Assembly: GCA_018397055.1 (NCBI GenBank) | Contig: JAGTQS010000040.1 | Span: 2,692 to 15,079 of the forward strand | Length of the DNA: 12,388 bases | Reading direction: 5' to 3' | Source of the DNA: Candidatus Bathyarchaeota archaeon | GTDB taxonomy: Archaea > Thermoproteota > Bathyarchaeia > Bathyarchaeales > DTEX01 | In this document: positions 1 to 5,669 of the stretch, piece by piece | How the letters are laid out: each line of letters starts with the position of its first letter | How positions within the stretch are numbered: position 1 is the stretch's first letter | Notes under the pieces: generated by a model | What the model was told of the DNA's origin: nothing | Databases searched by the model: none | What the model saw: only the letters and a program-made list of their open reading frames with translations | Position numbers and translations under genes: made by a program

Positions 1-674
1 GGATGGTTGGGCACGATTTACGTAATCCTCTCCAAGTCATTTTCTATTCTGTATATTTGTTAAAAAAGATGGTTGATTCGGCTTCTATTCCACCTGAACA
101 GAAAAAGTCCTTGAATGAACAAGTTGACATAATCAGCGAACAAGCGCAATATATGAACAAAATCGTTTCAGACCTTCAGGATTTCGCGAAGCCTATTAAG
201 GCTGAGCTGACTGAGGTTTACCTTCGAAGACTTGTTGATGACGCTCTTTCTTCAATTCAATTCAAACAAAATATTGAACTATCTATTAGAATACCTGATG
301 ATTTTCCAACTTTGATGTTGGATCCTTTATTGATGAGAAGAGTTTTCGTTAACCTCTTTACAAACGCGGTTCAATCTATGCCTAATGGTGGGAAATTGAC
401 AGTTTCGGCATTCAAAGGAAAAGATAGTGTAAAGATTTATGTGTCTGACACTGGAGTAGGTATTCCTGAGGAGAATTTGGGGAAAATGTTTACTCCGTTG
501 TTTACAACTAAGGCTAAGGGTCAAGGGTTTGGGTTGGCTGTTTGTAAACGTTTAGTAGAAGCTCATGGGGGCACTATTAATGTTGAAAGTGAGGTTGGAA
601 AAGGCTCAACATTTGTAATTTCCTTACCTTTAGAGGGGCAATCTTCTAAGGAGATTAATCAGAATAATGTTTAA
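1..674 (+). CDS. Sensor histidine kinase, C-terminal part (5' end outside the window)
   Basis: This is the catalytic part of a two-component sensor kinase, which autophosphorylates on His and passes the phosphate to a response regulator. Counting from the ATG at base 3, the H-box HDLRNPL puts the phospho-acceptor at His4, followed by a dimerisation helix pair to about residue 65. The HATPase_c domain follows, with an N-box at 113-125 (NLFTNA), a G1 box (DTGVGIP) at 149-155, an F-box-like FTPLFTTK at 163-170 and a G2 box (GQGFGLAV) at 173-180. The ATG at base 3 cannot be the true start: it sits directly on the H-box, where these proteins always have upstream helix and sensor sequence. The sensor domain therefore lies outside the window. 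No response regulator is visible on the downstream side. Confidence 0.93.
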   Translation, partial: MVGHDLRNPLQVIFYSVYLLKKMVDSASIPPEQKKSLNEQVDIISEQAQYMNKIVSDLQDFAKPIKAELTEVYLRRLVDDALSSIQFKQNIELSIRIPDDFPTLMLDPLLMRRVFVNLFTNAVQSMPNGGKLTVSAFKGKDSVKIYVSDTGVGIPEENLGKMFTPLFTTKAKGQGFGLAVCKRLVEAHGGTINVESEVGKGSTFVISLPLEGQSSKEINQNNV

Positions 675-746
675 TTTATTGTTTCATGGTCTTGTATGAA
701 AAGATTTTTTTATTGTATGTTATTATTTATTGGGTGTGGGAAAAGC

Positions 747-1082
747 GTGGCGCGAAAGTCTCTGATGAACCTAACAGTTGAATATTTTATGAGAAGAGGA
801 TATGATGTTAAAACAAATCAAGATGAGGTTGATCATGACAACTTTTCTGAGTTCGATCTTGTTGTCAGTAAGCGAAAGGAAGTTCACCCTGTTAGGGTAA
901 AAGATTGGAATAGGACTGTGGGAGTTAATATAGTTATCAATATGGATAAGGCTTCGCAATGCGCTGGGTTTTCGAATCCAATCTTGGTTGCGGAAAAATT
1001 CAGTGAGCATGCTAAAGCTTATGCTAATCGAAGAGGAATTGTGCTTCTATCAAGATTTGAAATTATGAGAAGTTTAATGTAA
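747..1082 (+). CDS. Small PD-(D/E)xK (Mrr-like) nuclease-fold protein
   Basis: This is a protein of about 111 residues resembling the restriction-endonuclease-like (Mrr-type) fold. It has an N-terminal helix with Glu (LTVEYFMRRGYDV), a strand with the candidate metal-binding Asp (SEFDLVV), a following strand ending in VRVKDW, and a helical end (AEKFSEHAKAYANRRGIVLL) like the tail of Mrr domains, where a helix precedes the last strand. The Lys of VRVKDW would be the catalytic Lys, but the usual E/Q two residues before it is Arg, so activity is uncertain. I chose the GTG at 747, giving MARKSL. An ATG at 696 would add a hydrophobic stretch ending in LFIGC that imitates a lipoprotein signal, which is odd for a nuclease fold. 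It follows the kinase gene by about 70 bases. The fold call comes from motif pattern only. Confidence 0.55.
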   Translation: MARKSLMNLTVEYFMRRGYDVKTNQDEVDHDNFSEFDLVVSKRKEVHPVRVKDWNRTVGVNIVINMDKASQCAGFSNPILVAEKFSEHAKAYANRRGIVLLSRFEIMRSLM

Positions 1083-1311
1083 AGCGTTGTTAATTGAATT
1101 TATATCCGATAGTCTTCGGTGTAAATAATAACGCGCTGAACCACAGATGGAGGAGGCTATATATACCTTTATAAATTAAAGGCTATATTTTTTTGACCTT
1201 TTTGTGCACTTATGCTTTTAGGCTTGCTGTTTTTAATAAAAGTTGTTGGAGTAAATCTTAATTGATACTAAGTAGATTCAGAATTACGTAAAATGAAGAG
1301 GTTTGTTTATA
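1083..1311. other. AT-rich intergenic spacer with repeats and likely promoter
   Basis: I see no gene in these 229 bases. They hold a T run (1188-1194) that could end transcription of the upstream gene, TATA-like strings at 1158-1165 and 1168-1176, a 9-base direct repeat and a small inverted repeat (listed separately). The one short ATG frame, at 1210, encodes only about 17 hydrophobic residues. Close to the right end, GAAGAGG (1295-1301) is a plausible ribosome binding site for the next gene. Confidence 0.6.
1154..1188. repeat. 9-base direct repeat flanking a 6-base inverted repeat
   Basis: AGGCTATAT occurs at 1154-1162 and again at 1180-1188, 26 bases apart. Between them lies CCTTTATAAATTAAAGG (1166-1182), an inverted repeat with 6-base arms (CCTTTA/TAAAGG) and a 5-base loop that contains a TATA-like core. 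The arrangement could be an operator around a promoter, or a weak hairpin before the T run at 1188-1194. No function can be assigned from sequence alone. Confidence 0.4.
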
Positions 1312-1881
1312 ATGCCAATTGCAAGAGATTCCCAAGTTGAAGAACGAGCCATTTTAGCCGCTGCAAACCTAATTGCTGCAAGCGCTAGGACTGCGCCTAA
1401 GGCCCGTGGAGTTGACAACATCAAAACAGCCGTCGTTTATGGCGAGGAAAAAGACCAGTTAGCAGACATGATGGAGCGGCGAATGGAACGAAAGAGAAAT
1501 CCTCTTCAAGCATTTAAAAGAGACGCTCAATCAGTAAGAAAATCACCCGTAATAGTGCTTATCGGGGTTAAAGGAACATCACCTAAGATTCCTGAAAATC
1601 CGCTTAATTGTGGAGCTTGCGGCAACGCATCTTGTGCAGACTTTATCAAAGTTCAGAAAAAGAAGGGTGAAGATTATACAGGCCCAATATGTATTTTTGA
1701 GGCAATGGACCTAGGAATCGCATTAGGGTCTGCAGTAAAGATGGCAAGTGAGCTAAACATCGATAATAGAATTATGTACACTGCTGGTGCAGCAGCAAAG
1801 GATCTGCAACTTTTGGACGCAGATGTTATAGTTGGGATTCCGCTTTCAATGACTGGAAAAAACATCTTTTTCGACAGATAA
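1312..1881 (+). CDS. DUF2148 ferredoxin-domain protein
   Basis: This 189-residue protein matches the DUF2148 (ferredoxin domain-containing) family, found mostly in archaea and anaerobes and without a settled function. The signature is a Cys motif NCGACGNASCADF (C-x2-C-x4-C) in mid-protein with a further Cys in GPICIFEAMDLGIALG, suggesting an Fe-S or other metal site of four cysteines. The rest is an alpha/beta domain ending in DADVIVGIPLSMTGKNIFFDR, a very conserved family end. The ATG at 1312 is preferred because GAAGAGG at 1295-1301 lies about 10 bases upstream and the protein then begins MPIARDS. An in-frame TTG at 1303 would add three residues and overlap the RBS spacing. It stands alone and converges on the kinase gene 32 bases downstream. 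The family call is strong; the role is unknown. Confidence 0.88.
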   Translation: MPIARDSQVEERAILAAANLIAASARTAPKARGVDNIKTAVVYGEEKDQLADMMERRMERKRNPLQAFKRDAQSVRKSPVIVLIGVKGTSPKIPENPLNCGACGNASCADFIKVQKKKGEDYTGPICIFEAMDLGIALGSAVKMASELNIDNRIMYTAGAAAKDLQLLDADVIVGIPLSMTGKNIFFDR

Positions 1882-1913
1882 AAAATCCACGTTTACACTT
1901 TTTGAACACTGAT

Positions 1914-2528
1914 TTAGAAATCTTTTAAGAATTCGTCAATCTTCTCTTCAGCGTATAGTTTGCCAAGCCAATCCACAATTCGTGTTCTACATTTCTTTTT
2001 TCCTTGCATAATTTGTAAAATTTCCTGAGCTACTTCCTCAATTGTTTTTCCTGTAACATTGATTTCGCAAACCTTGTTAACGCCACATTTTTTTATTGCA
2101 TTATATAGGCAAACGTCCAGAATCTCTGCTGCAAGATTCTCATGTATTTTATCGTTTCCGTATTCGCGGTTTCTCAGTGTTTCTCTTAACTCTTCTGGGT
2201 CGCGTCTTAACACAAAGACCTTGCTTACGTATTTTTTGGAAACAACGTCGACTGCGTAATGGCCTTCGACAATCAACGTTTTTGTAGAGCACGCGATGAT
2301 TTTCCTAATTTGGTTCGAAACTTTCTTTAAGTCAGCAACAAATGTTTGCCTTTTCTTATCAATTTCGGTGTACAACTTTTCTTTCTTCACCAATTCGCCT
2401 ACGGAAACCAATTCCGCGCCAATCTTAGATGCTAATATCTCTGAAACAACCGTTTTTCCAACTCCAGGGGTTCCAGTGATAATAACTACACTAGGGTTAT
2501 TGTACAATTTTGAATGGTGGCTCTCCAT
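1914..2528 (-). CDS. AK6/Fap7-type adenylate kinase-like NTPase
   Basis: This is a P-loop nucleoside monophosphate kinase of the archaeal AK6/Fap7 type (about 180-200 residues), linked in eukaryotes and archaea to small-subunit ribosome maturation and to adenylate kinase/ATPase activity. From the chosen start the Walker A GTPGVGKT is at residues 19-26. A Walker-B-like TLIVEGHYAVD is near 84-94, and the lid/Arg-rich stretch RRDPEELRETLRNREY leads into K-x-x-E-N at about 127-131. The C-terminal tail, DWLGKLYAEEKIDEFLKDF, fits the family. I take the ATG at 2528 because GGATGA lies 5 bases upstream. The frame stays open to a GTG at 2603, which would add 25 residues with no family counterpart. A TATA-like TTTTAAATA at 2541-2549 is so close that transcription from it would start inside the ORF, so a TTG start at 2507 is also possible. 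Confidence 0.87.
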   Translation of the reverse strand: MESHHSKLYNNPSVVIITGTPGVGKTVVSEILASKIGAELVSVGELVKKEKLYTEIDKKRQTFVADLKKVSNQIRKIIACSTKTLIVEGHYAVDVVSKKYVSKVFVLRRDPEELRETLRNREYGNDKIHENLAAEILDVCLYNAIKKCGVNKVCEINVTGKTIEEVAQEILQIMQGKKKCRTRIVDWLGKLYAEEKIDEFLKDF

Positions 2529-2603
2529 TTTCTTCATCCTTTTTAAATAGAAATACGTGGTGCCAAGTAATAATGGATTTCTCTTAGATTTCTCAAGGAC
2601 CAC

Positions 2604-2718
2604 AAAATAATGTTTAACTGGCCAAAAAGTTATGTTAGATAACCTATAGACTCAAAGTTCATAATAATTATATATATTTTTGAAAAATATTTTCGATATA
2701 GAGAAAATCGACATATCT
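2604..2718. promoter_or_regulatory. Divergent intergenic region with plus-strand TATA box
   Basis: The region between two divergent genes contains a strong TATA-like string TTATATATATT at 2668-2678 on the plus strand. Its centre is about 26 bases upstream of position 2700, which puts the likely transcript start about 19 bases before the ATG at 2719. A small inverted repeat GTTAT-N5-ATAAC (2629-2643) lies further upstream. No equally good minus-strand TATA box is seen here for the kinase gene. Confidence 0.45.
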
Positions 2719-2907
2719 ATGTGGTATTCTTTAATGAATCAAGAAATTGAGGTTATTCCAGTTACTGCTGAAGAAATTATTTGGCTACTAGGTGCACTAA
2801 CATATGATGAGATGGAAAGAATTTTAGACGACATAAAAGCGTTGAGAAAAGAAAGAATTTTCAATAAAATATTAGTTTTAGTGAACAATCCAAAAAACGT
2901 TAGATAA
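2719..2907 (+). CDS. Small hypothetical protein
   Basis: I do not recognise this 62-residue protein. It begins MWYSLMNQEIEVIPVTAEE and continues with two predicted helices: a hydrophobic one (EEIIWLLGALTYDEM) and an amphipathic charged one (ERILDDIKALRKERI). It ends in a short strand-like KILVLVNNP. There is no Cys or His cluster, signal peptide or membrane segment. The size and helices would suit a small regulatory or dimeric protein, but that is only a guess. The frame is open up to a TTG at 2680; I prefer the ATG at 2719 because the TATA-like string at 2668-2678 would start transcription near 2700. It lies between divergent and convergent neighbours and so is not part of an operon. It may be a real small gene, as codon content is unremarkable, but support is modest. 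Confidence 0.45.
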   Translation: MWYSLMNQEIEVIPVTAEEIIWLLGALTYDEMERILDDIKALRKERIFNKILVLVNNPKNVR

Positions 2908-2909
2908 AC

Positions 2910-2916
2910 AAAAAAA
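2910..2916 (-). terminator. Poly-T terminator for the Lrp gene
   Basis: A run of seven A on the plus strand (T on the minus strand) lies about 20 bases past the stop codon of the Lrp/AsnC gene. Poly-T without a strong stem is the usual archaeal termination signal. It also falls just past the end of the plus-strand small ORF. Confidence 0.4.
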
Positions 2917-2934
2917 TTATTACAGCACCGATAA

Positions 2935-3399
2935 TTATTTTCCTAACCCAAATTTTATGCGAGTTTCTTCTTTAATGGTTCTGAGGACTATCGCTGTCTC
3001 CGTGCTGGTGACGCCTTCTATTTCCCCAATTTGATCAATGAGTTTTGCCAATTCCTCACGATTTTCAGCACGTATCTTGGCTATAACATAGAAGGTTCCA
3101 GTAACGTCGTAAACTTCGTACACGTCCTCCATGTTCTGCAAAGAGTCAAGAACAATTTGCATCTTTTTAGGATTTGCATTGATTAAGACAAAAGCAGCCA
3201 AGTTTTTTCCTAAAAGTTCTGGAGAGACTAATGCTGTGAACCTCTTAATTACGCCTTTTTCCATCAGTTTTTTTATTCTTGCAAAAATAGTAGCCTCGCT
3301 TACTTCTGTTCTTTCTGCAATTTTCCTTAGCGGTGTCCTAGCGTCGTCTTGAAGAATTTCCAGAATTATCCTATCAACATCATCGAGATTTTCATCCAT
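2935..3399 (-). CDS. Lrp/AsnC-family transcriptional regulator, candidate LysM-like regulator
   Basis: This 154-residue protein has the full Lrp/AsnC layout. The N-terminal winged helix-turn-helix runs over residues 1-55 (DDVDRIILEILQDDARTPL, then the recognition region EVSEATIFARIKKLMEKGVI). A ligand-binding RAM/AsnC domain spans about 65-145 (AAFVLINANPKK; VYEVYDVTGTFYVIAKIRA; IEGVTSTETAIVL). Such proteins form dimers and octamers and often respond to amino acids. It is divergent from the lysine/ornithine operon with only 136 bases between them. In Sulfolobus the Lrp-type LysM binds upstream of lysW and responds to lysine, so the same job is likely here, though this is inference from position. 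The ATG at 3399 has a TATA-like string centred 27 bases upstream, indicating a leaderless mRNA. No clear Shine-Dalgarno is present. Confidence 0.93.
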   Translation of the reverse strand: MDENLDDVDRIILEILQDDARTPLRKIAERTEVSEATIFARIKKLMEKGVIKRFTALVSPELLGKNLAAFVLINANPKKMQIVLDSLQNMEDVYEVYDVTGTFYVIAKIRAENREELAKLIDQIGEIEGVTSTETAIVLRTIKEETRIKFGLGK

Positions 3400-3420
3400 A
3401 CTTCATCATTCCACAAACCT

Positions 3421-3430
3421 TTATTTAATA
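3421..3430 (-). promoter_or_regulatory. TATA box for the Lrp gene
   Basis: On the minus strand this reads TATTAAATAA, followed by AGG. Its centre is about 27 bases from the ATG at 3399, the archaeal TATA-to-start distance, so the transcript should begin at or next to the start codon. Confidence 0.55.
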
Positions 3431-3455
3431 CTGATACTTTGACCTCTATAATTAA

Positions 3456-3486
3456 AGAAATATTAGAATAATATATATATTTCTAA
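3456..3486. promoter_or_regulatory. Nested palindrome, candidate Lrp/LysM operator
   Basis: Two overlapping inverted repeats sit in the divergent intergenic region. TTAGAA (3463-3468) pairs with TTCTAA (3481-3486) around an ATATATAT core (10 of 12 positions pair), and AGAAATAT (3456-3463) pairs with ATATTTCT (3477-3484). The first is centred near 3474, about 37 bases upstream of the lysW TATA box and about 50 bases upstream of the Lrp TATA box. Lrp-family dimers bind AT-rich palindromes, and upstream placement would suit activation of lysW. The AT-rich context makes chance palindromes more likely. Confidence 0.5.
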
Positions 3487-3501
3487 AAATTTTTTATTTT
3501 T

Positions 3502-3517
3502 CCGAAAAGTTTATAAG
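3502..3517 (+). promoter_or_regulatory. lysW promoter: BRE-like purine stretch and TATA box
   Basis: CGAAAAG (3503-3509) directly precedes TTTATAAG (3510-3517), the classic archaeal BRE-TATA pair. The TATA centre is about 23 bases from the TTG at 3536, so the lysW transcript should be leaderless or nearly so. This would be the main promoter of the six-gene operon. Confidence 0.65.
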
Positions 3518-3535
3518 AAAATATTCAATTTCCTA

Positions 3536-3736
3536 TTGAAACAAGATAAGGAGGAATATACCTTCCAAATAAAATGTCCAGAATGTGACGCTGACATCGA
3601 AGTTCCAGACGACGTTATTTCAGGTGAAATTGTTAGCTGCCCAGACTGCGGGATGGATTACGAGGCAAAGATTGGCGCTGACGGTAAGGTTGTCCTTGAA
3701 CAGGCAGAGATAGAAGGTGAAGATTGGGGCGAGTAG
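3536..3736 (+). CDS. lysW: LysW amino-group carrier protein
   Basis: LysW is the small acidic carrier on which lysine (and in many archaea ornithine) is built. The substrate's alpha-amino group is amide-linked to the side-chain carboxylate of its C-terminal Glu, which protects it from cyclising and presents it to the later enzymes. All hallmarks are visible in 66 residues: a zinc knuckle of Cys14, Cys17, Cys35 and Cys38 (KCPEC and SCPDC), an acidic body, and the diagnostic tail EDWGE ending in Glu66. The start is a TTG. It is the first possible start after the TATA box at 3510-3517, and no ATG occurs before the zinc-binding sequence, so initiation is likely leaderless. lysX begins 6 bases after its stop. 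Confidence 0.95.
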   Translation: MKQDKEEYTFQIKCPECDADIEVPDDVISGEIVSCPDCGMDYEAKIGADGKVVLEQAEIEGEDWGE

Positions 3737-3742
3737 AAACCA

Positions 3743-4606
3743 ATGAGTAAAATAGGGCTAATGTTTGACAGAATCAGATGGGACGAAAAGTCTCTAATTC
3801 GAGCTGCAACTAAGGCTGGTGTGGACTTAAATCTCGTTGATTCAAAAACAATTTACATAGATACAAGTGTTAACCCAGAAAAGATAATAGCTGAATACGG
3901 TGAAATCGTTATCCAACGCTGCGTTAGCTATTTTAGAGGACTGCATGGAACTGCAATTCTTGAAAATTCCGGGATACATGTGATCAACAATTTCAATGTT
4001 TCGCTCACATGTGGCAATAAGCTGTATACGACTCTTGCTTTAACAAAGGCAGGAATTCCAACACCGAAAACTTTGGTTGCTTTCACTGAAGAGGGCGTAT
4101 ATAAAGCTCTTGAAAAACTTGGATACCCAGCTGTTTTGAAACCAGTTATAGGAAGCTGGGGTCGCCTAATAGCTTTAGTTCGAGATAAAGACTCAGCCCA
4201 AGCCATTGTTGAGTCAAGAGAGCAGATGAGTAATGCTCTGCTTCAAATTTATTACCTTCAGGAATACGTAAAGAGACCCCCAAGAGACATACGTACACTT
4301 GTCATTGGAGACGAAGTAGTCGCCGCGTCCTATAGATATTCTCCCGAGGATGAATGGAGAACAAACGTAGCAAGAGGAGGAACAAGCGAACCTTGCCCAA
4401 TTACAAACGAACTGGAAAATATAGTGTTAAAAGCAGCTAAAGCAGTGGGAGGAGGCATCTTGGCAGTTGACTGCATGGAATCTCCTGATGGAATTATGGT
4501 ACATGAAATCAACAGCACAGTTGAGTTCAGAGGGCTATATTCAGCAACAAAGGTTGACATCCCATCCAAAATGATAGACTATGCAGTTGGAGTGGTTAAA
4601 AAATGA
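3743..4606 (+). CDS. lysX: LysX: LysW 2-aminoadipate (or glutamate) ligase
   Basis: This is an ATP-grasp ligase that attaches the amino group of 2-aminoadipate, or glutamate in the ArgX variant, to the C-terminal Glu of LysW using ATP. The 287 residues match the usual LysX/ArgX length. Visible features are an N-terminal preATP-grasp domain (to about 90) and ATP-binding VLKPVIGSWGR at 131-141. The magnesium and phosphate region is DIRTLVIGDEVVAASYR at 182-198, with WRTNVARGG at 205-213 and the C-terminal metal/substrate strand HEINSTVEFRGL at 254-265. I cannot tell from sequence alone whether it prefers aminoadipate, glutamate or both. The only LysX-type gene in the window being a single copy leaves dual use open. 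Its TGA overlaps the lysY ATG (ATGA), implying translational coupling. Confidence 0.94.
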   Translation: MSKIGLMFDRIRWDEKSLIRAATKAGVDLNLVDSKTIYIDTSVNPEKIIAEYGEIVIQRCVSYFRGLHGTAILENSGIHVINNFNVSLTCGNKLYTTLALTKAGIPTPKTLVAFTEEGVYKALEKLGYPAVLKPVIGSWGRLIALVRDKDSAQAIVESREQMSNALLQIYYLQEYVKRPPRDIRTLVIGDEVVAASYRYSPEDEWRTNVARGGTSEPCPITNELENIVLKAAKAVGGGILAVDCMESPDGIMVHEINSTVEFRGLYSATKVDIPSKMIDYAVGVVKK

Positions 4607-5655
4607 AAGTTTCAATTGTTGGCGCTTCCGGATATGTCGGCGGAGAGCTACTCCGGATATTATTAGGACATCCAAACGTTGAGATTGCAGATGTCACATC
4701 AAACAGTTATGCCGGCGAATTTGTACATAGAGTTCACCCGAATTTGAGAGGGCAAACAAGCCTGAAATTTGTAATGTCAGACCCACAAAAAATCGCAGGT
4801 AGCTGCGACCTGATATTTGTTTCAACTCCGCACGGCGTATCGTCGGGTTTTATGTCTCAACTCTTAGAAACAGGACAAAAAGTAATAGACCTCAGCGCAG
4901 ATTTTAGACTAAAAAATCCGGATTACTACGTAAAATGGTATGGGTGGAACCATAAATGCCCCGAATTGTTAGAAAAAGCAGTCTATGGCTTACCTGAACT
5001 TCATAGAAAAGAAATTGAAAAGGCGCATCTTGTGGCAAATCCTGGCTGCATGGCTGCAACAGGTATTTTAGCTTTAGCACCGATTGTTAAAACAGAGTTT
5101 ATTGAGAAAGACAGAATTGTCGTTGACTTCAAGGTAGGCTCGTCTGGTGCAGGTGGAAAACCTTCATTATCATCACATCACCCTGAACACTACAGCGTGG
5201 TTAGACCATACAAGCCTGTTGGTCACCGTCACACAGCAGAGTTAGAGCAAGAACTCAGCATGGTGGCAGGCGAAAGAGTTCAAGTTGCCATGTCCGCACA
5301 CGCTGTTAACATGGTTCGGGGAATCTTAGGAACGTGTCACGTCTTTCTCAAAAATCCTATCATGTTAACTGACATTTGGCGTCTGTACCGCGGCTTCTAC
5401 GGTCAGGAGCCTTTCATAAGACTTGTCCACGACAAAAAAGGGGTTTTTAGATATCCTGACCCTAAAATTGTTGTGGGCTCAAATTACTGCGACATAGGTT
5501 TCGAGATTGATGAGTACGCGAACAGGATAGTGTTGCTCTCTGCCCTTGACAACTTAATGAAGGGCGCAGCTGGAACTGCAGTTCAAAATATGAACATAAT
5601 GTGTGGTTGGGACGAAAAACTGGGATTGACCAGCGCAGGGTTGCATCCGATCTAG
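4603..5655 (+). CDS. lysY: LysY: LysW-aminoadipyl (glutamyl) phosphate reductase, ArgC family
   Basis: This enzyme reduces the LysW-bound acyl phosphate made by LysZ to the semialdehyde with NADPH. It is homologous to N-acetylglutamyl-phosphate reductase (ArgC). The 350 residues show an N-terminal Rossmann nucleotide site GASGYVGGELLRIL at 7-20 and STPHGVSSGF at 74-83. The catalytic Cys149 lies in VANPGCMAATG. The substrate-binding stretch VGSSGAGGKPS is at 181-191 and the conserved GHRHTAELEQEL at 210-221. AVNMVRGILGTCHVF (237-251) is typical of the C-terminal half. Nothing is missing or shifted. The ATG overlaps the lysX stop codon, and the gene ends 11 bases before lysZ, whose RBS lies in that gap. 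Confidence 0.94.
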   Translation: MKVSIVGASGYVGGELLRILLGHPNVEIADVTSNSYAGEFVHRVHPNLRGQTSLKFVMSDPQKIAGSCDLIFVSTPHGVSSGFMSQLLETGQKVIDLSADFRLKNPDYYVKWYGWNHKCPELLEKAVYGLPELHRKEIEKAHLVANPGCMAATGILALAPIVKTEFIEKDRIVVDFKVGSSGAGGKPSLSSHHPEHYSVVRPYKPVGHRHTAELEQELSMVAGERVQVAMSAHAVNMVRGILGTCHVFLKNPIMLTDIWRLYRGFYGQEPFIRLVHDKKGVFRYPDPKIVVGSNYCDIGFEIDEYANRIVLLSALDNLMKGAAGTAVQNMNIMCGWDEKLGLTSAGLHPI

Positions 5656-5669
5656 GGTGACAAATCTTG
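5654..5669 (+). promoter_or_regulatory. RBS and TTG start of lysZ
   Basis: AGGGTGA (5654-5660) overlaps the lysY stop codon and stands 6 bases before TTG (5667), which begins the conserved IVAKMGGD end of the kinase. The first in-frame ATG would fall inside the phosphate-binding motif, so TTG must be the start. Confidence 0.7.

Noticed and set aside
696..746. Lipoprotein signal peptide (LFIGC lipobox)
   Set aside because: The downstream sequence looks like a cytoplasmic nuclease fold and a GTG at 747 gives a natural start; the hydrophobic stretch is probably untranslated AT-rich DNA.
1210..1263. 17-codon hydrophobic micro-ORF starting at ATG 1210
   Set aside because: It has no RBS, lies in a T-rich spacer and has no other support.
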